The notes beneath the pieces were generated by a model. The model had not been told where the DNA came from, ran no database searches, and was given only the letters and a program-made list of their open reading frames with translations. From the NCBI GenBank assembly GCA_002431805.1, contig DJEE01000025.1, positions 1 through 47,223 of the forward strand: DNA of 47,223 bases, written 5' to 3'. This stretch comes from Eggerthellaceae bacterium UBA5906 (lineage in GTDB: Bacteria > Actinomycetota > Coriobacteriia > Coriobacteriales > Eggerthellaceae). This document shows positions 33,262 through 41,246 of this stretch, piece after piece. The first letter of the stretch is position 1, and every line of letters begins with the position of its first letter. Position numbers and translations under genes: made by a program.

Positions 33262-33915
33262 TTATTCGCCCGCCTTTTGCTTGGCGATTGCCTCGCTGAT
33301 GCGCATGTCAACGCGCGTGTCGCGCAGGCTGCAGTGCTCGCACAGCAGGCAGTTCACGGACATCTCGTCGCACGGCAGCTTTTCGTCCATTTCAGCCAAG
33401 GACATGCCGCAGCGGTACATCCAATCGCCCACCAAACCGCGCACGCCCTCAACGGCGAACAGCGTGGTGTGCTTCTTGTCTTTCGGCACGCCGTCAACCG
33501 CGCGCTCAACGTCTTGCTGCGTGATGGCCAGCGCCTGCGAGAACGTTTTGCCCTCGATCATCGAGCAGATGGCGCTTGCGCAGCCGGTCATGGCAAGGCA
33601 ACCGCGGCTCTTAAAGCCAACCTTCACGAACACCGGGTCGGCCACGGAATCGTCCACCACGGCGAACAAGCGCAACGCCACCTCGCCGCGCTTCGACTTA
33701 CCCACCATGCTTTGCACGTTGAAACCCTCAGGCTTGCCTGCGTTCTTGAAGTTCGCCACAATGGCTAGCAGCGTTTCGGAATAGCCGTCCACGCCATTGT
33801 CCAGCTCGGTTTGGTACACGTCCTTCGTACGGATAAGCGCGCGATCGTCCGGTTCGTGATAGATATCGCGGCCCTCATCCGGCTCGTCGAACTCGATTTC
33901 TTGCTCGTTCACCAT
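33262..33915 (-). CDS. IscU/NifU-like iron-sulfur scaffold with extra C-terminal cysteines
   Basis: The central part resembles IscU-type scaffolds on which [2Fe-2S] and [4Fe-4S] clusters are assembled. It has VFVKVGFKSRGCLAMTGCASAICSMIEGKTFSQAL, with a Gly-Cys near the usual first ligand, and a later DKKHTTLFAVEGVRGLVGDW segment in place of the IscU K-HC motif. The third IscU cysteine is missing there, but CLLCEHCSL adds three cysteines near the C-terminus. An acidic N-terminal arm of about 50 residues is also non-standard. The ATG follows AGAGGGG by about seven nt, giving 217 residues. The promoter carries the shared operator (site C), so this scaffold is probably made together with the YdhY-like and AOR-like proteins. 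It shares an operon with the acidic protein. General cluster assembly is presumably encoded elsewhere. Confidence 0.75.
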   Translation of the reverse strand: MVNEQEIEFDEPDEGRDIYHEPDDRALIRTKDVYQTELDNGVDGYSETLLAIVANFKNAGKPEGFNVQSMVGKSKRGEVALRLFAVVDDSVADPVFVKVGFKSRGCLAMTGCASAICSMIEGKTFSQALAITQQDVERAVDGVPKDKKHTTLFAVEGVRGLVGDWMYRCGMSLAEMDEKLPCDEMSVNCLLCEHCSLRDTRVDMRISEAIAKQKAGE

Positions 33916-33970
33916 AATAATCCCCTCTAGAGTTAACTTCACCGTTATGATATATATTTTTCCATATGGT

Positions 33971-34017
33971 ATGATGACGAAAACGGCGCGTTCAGCATCC
34001 CCTCTTTGAGGGAATTT
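33971..34017 (-). promoter_or_regulatory. IscU-like gene promoter with shared operator, site C
   Basis: The palindrome CCCTC-TTT-GAGGG is perfect here. On the minus strand its GGGGAT end (34002-33997) is followed by exactly 20 nt and CATCAT (33976-33971), again a 4-of-6 -10 match. The flank AAATT matches sites A and B. On the plus strand TATGAT (33970-33975) could be the -10 of the LuxR-type gene, which would put the operator just downstream of its start, a place suited to self-repression. Confidence 0.6.
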
Positions 34018-34095
34018 GCGACCACGTGAGCACATGCTCTTCGGGGGAAGGGGCATCCACCTGGCCAAATGCGCTATCAGATAACAGGAGGGATA

Positions 34096-35979
34096 GTGGA
34101 CCAAGCCAATACGAGCGTGCCGTTTGCAAACCCTGCAAACGAGCGGAAAGCCGAAACCGGCAAGTATGCAAACGCGCACGAAGCAAGTCACCGCGCACGC
34201 ACGTCCCATCCTGTGCCTGATGATGCCGCGCACCCCATGCCGCGCGGCATGAAGCTTGTTGGCCTTTACACGCCGCTTATCCCCTCCATCTTGGGGCTTT
34301 GCTTTGCACGCGCCGGCCTTATTGTTGCCGGTTACGGCAGCTACACGCACACCGACGACGGCATCTACACCGACGGTGCCATGCTTGCGGCACTTGCCAT
34401 TATGGCCGTTATCCTGCTAGTCGTCTCCGTGCGCAAGATTCGCTTGCGCAAGCCAATCACCAACCGAATCATGCGCACGTGCATTTTACTGGAAACGCTG
34501 TGCATCCTGACTTTGCCAGCGCTGCATCTATCAGGTGTTTTGTCGCCGGACATGCACTATTGGTTGTGCGTTGCCGTCACGTTTTTCGGGTCGTTCGCCA
34601 TTTTCTACTGGCTGCGCCGCGCGCGCGGTTGCGGCAGCACCACGGCCGTTTTGTACGTTTTCAGCGCGCTTGCCATCAGCGAAGTTGAGATTTACGCGTG
34701 CTCGCTCATCGGCGACTACGGCTTTTTCCTAGCCGCTGCCTTGTCTTTGCTGCAGTTCCCCTGCATGCTGTCCGCGCGTAAGAACAAGCTGGCGAACGAC
34801 ATCGACTCGTTCACGCCCAACGATGACTTTTTCGGTTTTGCCACCACCATGCTTTCCAGCAAGCGGTTCTTGTCGGCAACGGCCATCGGCATTGGCGTGC
34901 TTTCCGTGGTCATCGGTTTTCTGCGCGGCTACCCCGACGGGCAGCCCATCGCGTTCCAGCCGGGTACGCGCATTGCGTACGGCCTGCTCACCATTGCTAT
35001 TTGCGGTATGGTTATCTTCTTCATGTTCCGCAAACGCCAGCGCGTGATGACCGTGGGCATGTTCATTGTTATGGAATGCCTGGCGTGCCTTGCGCTGATG
35101 CTGTACGCGGCGTTCCCCGATATGCTCGACATCGGCGCCGTGTTCACCACCACGCTCAACGCGCTGATGGTGGCTTTCACCTGGTACATCATCATCGCGT
35201 TCATGAGCTTTGGCTGGCGCGACCCGTATTACTACGCGCTGGCGGGCTGGATCGTGTGGCTGGGCTGCCGTGCCATCGCGCGCGTAACGCTGATGAACGT
35301 GCAAGTGTTTTCGATGAACGACGTGCTTATCAACGCAATTATGAGCGCTTGCGTAGTCATCTCCACGCAAGTTGCGCTCGGACAGTTCCTGAGCGTGTCG
35401 CAGATCGAGGCCGACGAACGCCACGAGCAGCATGTGAAACGCATGGAGCACCTTGAAAAGCAGCTTGCATACGCCCAGGCAAACGTGGAAACCCTTACGC
35501 GCATGAACGAGAAGATGGCCGACTACAGCGGCTGCGCGGTGTGCGCAAGCACAAACGCGAGCGGCACAGGGGGCGGCGTGGCAGTTGCTAACCCCATGCA
35601 GTGTTCGGGCGTGGTAACTGCGCCCGTTGAAATTGCCGACGAAGGTGCGGAAGGCAGCGTGGACGACAGCTCGTCGGCGCCGGTGCACGGTGTGCGCCTG
35701 GCACGTCTTATGGGCCTTGACGAGGGCGAATCCATTGCCGATATCCGCAAGGCAACCATGCGCAGCAACGCCGAGCAGATGGGCAAGCAGTTCCTGCTTT
35801 CCGACCGCGAGGTAGAAGTGCTTACGCTGTATGCGCTTGGCTGGACGCAAAAGCGCGTGGCCGAGGAACTGTATATCAGCCCCAGCACCGCGCACGCCCA
35901 CATCAAGCGCATTTACGCGAAAACCGGCCTGCACTCCCGCCAGGAAATCCTGGACTTCATGGACCAGTACACGAACTAG
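34096..35979 (+). CDS. LuxR-type regulator with an N-terminal twelve-helix membrane domain
   Basis: This protein couples about twelve membrane helices (from about residue 55 to 410) to a C-terminal LuxR/GerE helix-turn-helix (last 60 residues, LSDREVEVLTLYALGWTQKRVAEELYISPSTAHAHIKRIYAKTGL in segments). Proteins of this kind are numerous in Eggerthellaceae and often lie beside the redox enzyme genes they control. The regulator would be held at the membrane, with a charged, possibly coiled segment (EADERHEQHVKRMEHLEKQL) between the two parts. The start is uncertain. A GTG at 34096 follows AGGAGGG by three to four nt, while an ATG at 34069 has no ribosome site, so I prefer the GTG (627 residues). 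It diverges from the IscU-like gene and shares its operator region. The ligand is unknown. Confidence 0.87.
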   Translation: MDQANTSVPFANPANERKAETGKYANAHEASHRARTSHPVPDDAAHPMPRGMKLVGLYTPLIPSILGLCFARAGLIVAGYGSYTHTDDGIYTDGAMLAALAIMAVILLVVSVRKIRLRKPITNRIMRTCILLETLCILTLPALHLSGVLSPDMHYWLCVAVTFFGSFAIFYWLRRARGCGSTTAVLYVFSALAISEVEIYACSLIGDYGFFLAAALSLLQFPCMLSARKNKLANDIDSFTPNDDFFGFATTMLSSKRFLSATAIGIGVLSVVIGFLRGYPDGQPIAFQPGTRIAYGLLTIAICGMVIFFMFRKRQRVMTVGMFIVMECLACLALMLYAAFPDMLDIGAVFTTTLNALMVAFTWYIIIAFMSFGWRDPYYYALAGWIVWLGCRAIARVTLMNVQVFSMNDVLINAIMSACVVISTQVALGQFLSVSQIEADERHEQHVKRMEHLEKQLAYAQANVETLTRMNEKMADYSGCAVCASTNASGTGGGVAVANPMQCSGVVTAPVEIADEGAEGSVDDSSSAPVHGVRLARLMGLDEGESIADIRKATMRSNAEQMGKQFLLSDREVEVLTLYALGWTQKRVAEELYISPSTAHAHIKRIYAKTGLHSRQEILDFMDQYTN

Positions 35980-36611
35980 AACGCAGCGTCCACGGGGTCA
36001 CTTACCTGCACGTCTTCTTGGCCGCGCTCGAGCGCGGTGAGCGCATCAAGCAGCGGCTGTTGGGTGCCGTCGAGCATGCGTAAGTTTAACGTTACAGCAT
36101 CGGCGAAATCGGTTGACAGCACTTTCGCGCCATGGTCTTGAGCCAGGCGCATCAGCTGCTCGTAGCGTGGGTACGCAATGCGAATGCGCAGGTCAACGCA
36201 ACGCGACACCACCACCAGCTGCGCCGCGTCAATGCCTGCCTGCGTTGCCTGCGTGTATGCGCGCACCAGACCGCCCGTGCCCAGCAGCACGCCGCCGAAA
36301 TAGCGCGTCACCACGCAGGCAACATCGGTAAGCCCCGCGTGTTGCAACACTTCAAGCGTGGGAAGCCCGGCCGTTTTCTGCGGTTCGCCATCGTCGGAGT
36401 AGCGCACGCGCCCTGCCGCGCCCGCGCCACCTTCGCGCAGGATGTACGCGTACGCGTTGTGGCGCGCCATGCGGTTTGCCGCGCGAATCTCCTCCAGGAA
36501 GGCCAGTGCCTCGTCCTCGGTTTCCACGTGCGCCAAGCTGGCAATGAAGCGGCTCTTCTTCTCCTCTATCTCACCAACCGCACGGCCTTCTATGGTTGTG
36601 TACGAGCTCAT
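35976..36611 (-). CDS. YigZ/IMPACT family protein
   Basis: This 211-residue protein has the UPF0029 (Impact) fold: SRFIASLAHVETEDEALAFLEEIR, then MARHNAYAYILREG, the YSDDGEPQKTAGLPTLEVL signature, and VVTRYFGGVLLGTGGLVRAY. A C-terminal DUF1949-type domain follows. YigZ/YvyE proteins are widespread; a link to translation or stress has been proposed, but the exact role is not settled. The ATG I choose follows GGGAAGG. Its stop codon overlaps that of the convergent LuxR-type gene by sharing CTAG. A dispersed family 1 repeat lies upstream. Confidence 0.92.
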   Translation of the reverse strand: MSSYTTIEGRAVGEIEEKKSRFIASLAHVETEDEALAFLEEIRAANRMARHNAYAYILREGGAGAAGRVRYSDDGEPQKTAGLPTLEVLQHAGLTDVACVVTRYFGGVLLGTGGLVRAYTQATQAGIDAAQLVVVSRCVDLRIRIAYPRYEQLMRLAQDHGAKVLSTDFADAVTLNLRMLDGTQQPLLDALTALERGQEDVQVSDPVDAAF

Positions 36612-36699
36612 ATCCTTCCCTTTCTTGCAACCAACTGGCCAAACAAACGCAAAGAGATTCAACCGGCCGCCGTTCGCGTGAACGGCTTGGGAAATGCGA

Positions 36700-36788
36700 C
36701 GTGAACAGGGGGACGGAGGGAGTGTTCACAATAACCCCCCATTTCCCGAAGAGCCATCGTGAACACTCCCTCCGTCCCCCTGTTCACG
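36700..36788. repeat. Family 1 inverted repeat, copy 5
   Basis: Arms CGTGAACAGGGGGACGGAG and complement enclose a core containing TTTCCCGAAGAG, the reverse orientation. This copy is nearly perfect: its 30-bp arms differ at very few places. It lies between yigZ and the antiporter gene. Confidence 0.88.
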
Positions 36789-36807
36789 ACAGCGCTTTAC
36801 CCTCTTC

Positions 36808-38910
36808 CTATTCCCCTGTTGCCATTTGCAGCAGGTATACCTCTTCGCGCAGTTCACGCGCCATATCACGCGTGATGCGACCGTCGTCGCGCATGGCCTG
36901 AATTTCCTCAAGCTCAATGCGCAGCGCCTCAGCTTCCACGTCAGACACACGCGCCTTGATTACTTGGATCTTCTGCGTGTCCATGCTTTGCAGTGCGCCC
37001 TGCAAGCCGCCGGCGTCCACGCCAACCACGCTGCCCGCCACGTTCGCACGCGCTAGCGCCGCCGGTTCGTTTGCCGCACGCAAGAACGACAACGTGGAGC
37101 GGCATTCGGCAGCCAGCACGCCCGCGCCGTCCGCGATTTCCAAATCGGCGTCGTCCATGCGCCCCAGGTAGTAGTTCAGCGCGCATTCTTCCAGCTCGAT
37201 ACGCAGCTGACGGTTGCGCTCAAGCTGCGCCTCGTCTTCCACCACATGGCGAACGGCTCGGTCCACGTTGCGGCGCGCATGCAGCACGCCTACCTTCATG
37301 CGGCCCCACACCTCGCCGAGCGCCTCGCGGCGCGTATGGGCGCTCAGCAGCAAACGGCGTGCGCTGGCCAGGCGCTCAAGCTCACGTTCGCCCTCTTCGC
37401 GCGTGAGGTCGCCCGACTGCAAACGCGCCTCGACCATGCGCGTTTGCGCTGACAACGCGCCCGCACGCAGCTCCACCAAACGCGGCGCCGAGGTGTTCTG
37501 GCGGCGCAGGCGCTTGATGCGTTCGCTATATTGGCGAATGACAATTTGCGTGGACGACTCGTTTTGCGGCGTTTTCTGCTCACGCAGCTGACGGATAACA
37601 CGCTTGAGAATCTCGATGTTGATGGCGTTCACGTCGGGCGCGTCGTCATCGTCCTCATCGGCGCCCTCCTTCGGCGCCAGCACCGGCACCACGAAGTTCG
37701 CCAGCAACAACGTGCACAAAATAACGCCCGAGGCCAGGAAAATCAGCGTGTCACGCTGCGGGAACGGCTCGCCCGACGACAACGTGTACGGGATGGTCAT
37801 GATAATGGATAGCGTCACGGCGCCCTTTGGGCCGGACAGCGTGGTAACCAGCGCGTCGCGCACCAGCTGCTGGCCCGTGCGGCGTTTTGCGCTTTTGTCG
37901 CAGCGCTCCATCACGTACACCCAGATGAAGCGCACGCCCACCACCAGCGCCGTTACCAGCACCACCAGGCCGCACAAAAGCAGCGAGCTCATTTCGTCAC
38001 TGCGCCACGACGGCATAATAGCCTTCGGCAGCTGCATGCCCAGCATCACGAACACCACGCCGTTAATCACGAACACCAGCGTTTCCCACACGCTGCTTGA
38101 TGCGATTTTCAGGCGCGCGGCCACGGGCGTGGGCTTTTGCGGCAGCAGCGTGATAAGCAGGCCGGCGGCCACCACGGCCAGGATGCCGCTGGTGCCGAAA
38201 TGCTCGGCGCACAAAAATGTGATGAACGGGGTGAACACCTCGAACACCACGTGCACGGTAACGCTTTCATAGCCATAGCTGCGGATGGCGCGCATGGCAA
38301 GCAGCGCCAACGCGCCCACTACCAAGCCGATGGCAATGCCGCCAAAGAAGCTGATGGCAAAGCTTTGCGCGGCGCTGGCCAGCGAAAACGCGCCCGTGAC
38401 CGCGGCGGCAATGGCGAACTGGAACGACACGACGCCCGATGCGTCGTTGATAAGCGCCTCGCCCGACAACAGCGACTTTTGACGGCCTGACAGGTGGATG
38501 TCCTTGCCCAGCGCCGTTACGGCAACAGCATCGGTGGGACCCAGTGCCGCGCCCAGCGCAAACGCCGCAGCCAGCGGGATGGACGGCTCGATCCAGTTCA
38601 GCACGAAGCCCACCACTAGTACGGTTACCAGCACCAAGCCAACGGCCAGCGACACGATGGAGGCCTTGTTGTCCCACAGCCCGCGTTTGCTTGCATGCCG
38701 CGATTCGTCGAACAGCAAAGGCGCGATGAACAGCACCAGGAACAGCTCAGGGTCGATTGCCACGTCCACCGGCGCACCCACCAGCAAAATGACCACCGCG
38801 CCCAGCGCAATCTGCACCAGCGGCAGACTTACGCGCGGCGTCATCTGGTCAAGCACGGCGGAAACCAGCACCGCAGCCAGCAACAGCAATACGAACTCGA
38901 GCATTTCCAT
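36808..38910 (-). CDS. CPA1-family Na+/H+ antiporter (NhaP type) with long cytoplasmic tail
   Basis: This antiporter exchanges Na+ (or K+) for H+ and controls internal pH. I take the third-codon ATG (38910), six nt after AAAGGTGG; the earlier ATG abuts that site. Residues 1 to about 410 contain twelve or so hydrophobic segments. Signatures include FIAPLLFDESRHASKRGLW, GAALGPTDAVAVTALGKD and SLLSGEALINDASGVVSFQ; the ND pair is the ion-binding site of CPA1 proteins, and VVFVMLGMQLP and SGPKGAVTLSI follow. The last 280 residues are charged and helical, much longer than in NhaP itself, and may regulate transport. A run of acidic residues (EDDDDAPD) joins the two parts. The gene stands alone. Confidence 0.93.
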   Translation of the reverse strand: MEMLEFVLLLLAAVLVSAVLDQMTPRVSLPLVQIALGAVVILLVGAPVDVAIDPELFLVLFIAPLLFDESRHASKRGLWDNKASIVSLAVGLVLVTVLVVGFVLNWIEPSIPLAAAFALGAALGPTDAVAVTALGKDIHLSGRQKSLLSGEALINDASGVVSFQFAIAAAVTGAFSLASAAQSFAISFFGGIAIGLVVGALALLAMRAIRSYGYESVTVHVVFEVFTPFITFLCAEHFGTSGILAVVAAGLLITLLPQKPTPVAARLKIASSSVWETLVFVINGVVFVMLGMQLPKAIMPSWRSDEMSSLLLCGLVVLVTALVVGVRFIWVYVMERCDKSAKRRTGQQLVRDALVTTLSGPKGAVTLSIIMTIPYTLSSGEPFPQRDTLIFLASGVILCTLLLANFVVPVLAPKEGADEDDDDAPDVNAINIEILKRVIRQLREQKTPQNESSTQIVIRQYSERIKRLRRQNTSAPRLVELRAGALSAQTRMVEARLQSGDLTREEGERELERLASARRLLLSAHTRREALGEVWGRMKVGVLHARRNVDRAVRHVVEDEAQLERNRQLRIELEECALNYYLGRMDDADLEIADGAGVLAAECRSTLSFLRAANEPAALARANVAGSVVGVDAGGLQGALQSMDTQKIQVIKARVSDVEAEALRIELEEIQAMRDDGRITRDMARELREEVYLLQMATGE

Positions 38911-39082
38911 GGGCATCCACCTTTACCGTCGCAGGTTCATCATCGTTGGGAATCCAACCTATAGTAACAAGGACAAGGCCCCACCTGAAAGCAACGCCTT
39001 CGTAAACAATGAAGGCAACATAAGGAAAGCGGGAGGGCGGCAGCACACCAAACGCGGCGCCCCAAGCGACCCGTCATTGCCC

Positions 39083-39111
39083 TGGGACAGTGCACCGGGT
39101 GCAGTGTCCCA
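39083..39111. repeat. Palindrome with CACCGGGTGC centre, copy 1
   Basis: TGGGACAGTGCACC and GGTGCAGTGTCCCA flank a single G, with one mismatch in the stem. It lies between the tRNA terminator and the antiporter gene. A longer copy with the same centre is at 41193-41235. Confidence 0.7.
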
Positions 39112-39151
39112 CACCCAAGTCCAGCATCGAGCATGTACTCCTTAGATGCAG

Positions 39152-39178
39152 AAAGCCCCGGTCAATGACCGGGGCTTT
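39152..39178 (-). terminator. Terminator of tRNA-Leu(CAG)
   Basis: AAAGCCCCGGTCA and TGACCGGGGCTTT form a perfect 13-bp stem with a one-base loop. The T run on the minus strand is short (TTTC). It begins ten nt after the tRNA end. Confidence 0.75.
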
Positions 39179-39187
39179 GATTGCGAA

Positions 39188-39274
39188 TGGTGCGGGCGAG
39201 AGGACTTGAACCTCCATGGGGTTGCCCCCATACGGACCTGAACCGTACGCGTCTGCCAATTCCGCCACGCCCGC
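39188..39274 (-). tRNA. tRNA-Leu, anticodon CAG
   Basis: The 87-nt gene folds as a class II tRNA. The acceptor GCGGGCG pairs with CGCCCGC, a discriminator A is followed by an encoded CCA, and the anticodon loop TTCAGGT gives CAG (reads CUG). The long variable arm ATGGGGGCAACCCCAT is a leucine feature. The T loop is GGTTCAAGTCC. Confidence 0.97.
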
Positions 39275-39306
39275 GAATTGGCGCCTGTCTCTCAAGGCGA
39301 GAATGT

Positions 39307-39335
39307 ATATTACGCTTATATTCCGCCCCACGCAA
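39307..39335 (-). promoter_or_regulatory. Promoter of tRNA-Leu(CAG)
   Basis: TTGCGT (39335-39330) and TAATAT (39312-39307) on the minus strand are 17 nt apart and lie about 33 nt before the tRNA 5' end. Confidence 0.65.
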
Positions 39336-39416
39336 CCCCTAATCGAAAAATAGTTGCAACTTTTTTCGCGCACAGGGGGCAGCAATCGTTCGCGAGGTCG
39401 AAGTTTTGCGAGTGGC

Positions 39417-40226
39417 TTACGAGGCTTGGGCGACCTTCTTTGCCAGCACAATAGCGGTTACCGCCAGCAGAGCGATCGTTACTGTCAATAGCACGGTGTC
39501 GCCCGTTGCCCCCGATGCGTATGTTGCAGGTAACGCGCCCATAAGGAACACGCGTGGGCCCAGGTAGAGCGCGTCGAACCCGGCATGTAGCAACGCACAC
39601 GGCCACAGACGGCGCGTTTGTGCATACAGCGTGCCCAGGATTGCGCCGAACAGCAGCGCTTGTAAGAACTTCAAAGCCGATTGCATGAGCACCAGTTGGC
39701 TGACCGGCGCATCGGGCACGCCAACATGTAACAGCGCGAACAGCAGAGCGGACGTGACGACCGCGCGTTTCGTGCCCAATGCGCTTTCGAAGGCCTCTAT
39801 GCCCAGCACGCGCATGAAGGCTTCCTCGTATATGCCCGTGAGTGCGCAGATTCCTAACAAGAGCAGCAGGTTTTTTGCGACTTCGCCAACTGAAGGTAGC
39901 GGCGAGGTTGCAGCACCGGAGACATTAACAGCATCGCTAATACACCAGGTCACAAGCGAAATTACGCCACCGATGAAGCCAACCACCAGCAACGAGATAG
40001 CTACAAATCGCACCAAGCTTCGATGTTGCACATCAACCGTACAACGTCTAAGCGAGCCCGGCAGCGCAAACGCGACAACCGCAAGCGCCATCAGCGCCAG
40101 CACCGCTTCCTGGGCGCACGCCTGCAGCAAGCCATCCGCCGGCAACGCATTCATCACCGCAAACGATACCAGCAGCACAACAAAGAAGGCCAGCACTATG
40201 CTGGCCTTCGAATTCCTTGGATTCAC
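39417..40226 (-). CDS. CPBP family intramembrane metalloprotease
   Basis: CPBP (Abi/CAAX) proteins are multi-helix membrane proteases; in bacteria some are linked to bacteriocin self-immunity or to cleavage of membrane-bound factors. This 269-residue protein has about seven hydrophobic segments and the three motifs of the active site: EEAFMR in GIYEEAFMRVLG, a histidine in LLFALLHVG, and HAGFDAL. The start is a GTG that lies 12 nt after the stop of the LytTR regulator gene, so the two are probably one transcript. The ribosome site is poor (AGGGTG, about eight nt upstream). The substrate cannot be inferred. Confidence 0.88.
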   Translation of the reverse strand: MNPRNSKASIVLAFFVVLLVSFAVMNALPADGLLQACAQEAVLALMALAVVAFALPGSLRRCTVDVQHRSLVRFVAISLLVVGFIGGVISLVTWCISDAVNVSGAATSPLPSVGEVAKNLLLLLGICALTGIYEEAFMRVLGIEAFESALGTKRAVVTSALLFALLHVGVPDAPVSQLVLMQSALKFLQALLFGAILGTLYAQTRRLWPCALLHAGFDALYLGPRVFLMGALPATYASGATGDTVLLTVTIALLAVTAIVLAKKVAQAS

Positions 40227-40238
40227 CTTGCAAGCACC

Positions 40239-40952
40239 CTACAGGCCCAGAGCCTTTTTCAGGGCGGAGACACGACGACGGCTGACGGGGATTTTCTCGT
40301 CCACGCCGTTGAGCGTGAGCAGCAGCGTGCCGCCGGCAACAGGTTCGATCTCCTCCACCATGGACAGGTTCACCAAATAGCCGCGGTGCACGCGGAAGAA
40401 CCCGTGGCCGTCCAGGCGCTTTTCCAGCTGCGCCAGGCTGACGGTGCTGAAGTAGCGGTCAGTGTCGGTTTGCAGGTACGCGTAATCGTCGCGCGCCATG
40501 ACAAAGCGGATTTTGTCGATGCTGATGAGGATTTTCTTGCCGGCCTTTTCAACCGGGATACGCTCGGACTTCTGGGCTTGCGCGTGCAGCTGCACGTGTT
40601 CGCGCACGCGGGCGATGGCCTGCGCCAGGCGGTCGGACTCAACCGGTTTCACCAGGTAGTCGATGGCGTTTACCTTGAAGGCGTCGAGCGCGAACTCACT
40701 GTACGCGGTAACGAACACCACCGCGGGCGGGAACTTCAGGTGCTGCAAAGCCTCGGCCAGTTGCAAGCCCGTGGCCTCGGGCATGTTCACGTCAAGGAAC
40801 ATGACGTCGCAGGGGTATTCCTTCAGCTTTTCGATGGCCTCGCGCACGCTTGCCGCCTCGGCCACTACCTCGGTTTGACCCAGTTCGTCGAGCAGGAACT
40901 TTAGTTCGGAGCGCGCAGGGGCCTCGTCGTCGACGATCATCGCTTTCAGCAT
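40239..40952 (-). CDS. LytTR-type response regulator
   Basis: This 237-residue regulator has a receiver domain (1-120) with the acidic pair in MIVDDEAPA, phospho-acceptor Asp54 in VMFLDVNMPEA and Lys in YLVKPVE. A LytTR DNA-binding domain (about 140-237) has IRFVMARDDYAYLQT and FFRVHRGYLVNLSMV. LytTR regulators such as LytR and LrgR control autolysis, bacteriocins and pyruvate sensing. AAGGAGG lies ten nt before the ATG. The matching LytS-type kinase is encoded on the same strand 2.2 kb upstream, separated by pepV and a tRNA gene. The lrgAB pair at 18.2 kb is a possible target by family precedent. Confidence 0.94.
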   Translation of the reverse strand: MLKAMIVDDEAPARSELKFLLDELGQTEVVAEAASVREAIEKLKEYPCDVMFLDVNMPEATGLQLAEALQHLKFPPAVVFVTAYSEFALDAFKVNAIDYLVKPVESDRLAQAIARVREHVQLHAQAQKSERIPVEKAGKKILISIDKIRFVMARDDYAYLQTDTDRYFSTVSLAQLEKRLDGHGFFRVHRGYLVNLSMVEEIEPVAGGTLLLTLNGVDEKIPVSRRRVSALKKALGL

Positions 40953-41246
40953 GGTTGGGGGCCTCCTTGCTTCCTGTTGTAAAGATAATTGCACTGTAAC
41001 GAGTCACATTATAGAGCATGGGGCGGCGTGATTTCCACTGCGGCGGCGGTGTGTTTTTATGGGGCGCGAACGGCGCGAACGGTAGCATTCGGGCTTTGGA
41101 AGGCGGCTTTTGGCGGTGGGCGGTTATTTTGGAATAGGCAATTAACGCGCAAAACAACCCTTTTCGGGGCATGGCGAAACTGGAGTGCAAGGGCAAAACT
41201 GGGGCACCGCACCGGGTGCGGTGCCCCAGTTTTGCGTGCTGGCTTG
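40953..41246. other. Gap between the LytTR gene and pepV
   Basis: It holds the LytTR promoter region and a palindrome at its right end. No gene is seen. Confidence 0.4.
41193..41235. repeat. 43-bp perfect palindrome, CACCGGGTGC centre, copy 2
   Basis: GCAAAACTGGGGCACCGCACC and its exact complement flank a single G, giving 21-bp arms without a mismatch. It lies 11 nt after the pepV stop and may act as its terminator (TTTT on the minus side). It shares its centre with the copy at 39083. Confidence 0.8.

Noticed and set aside
33916-34350. N-terminal extension of the IscU-like protein
   Set aside because: It would run through the LuxR-type gene and the promoter; AGAGGGG supports the inner ATG.
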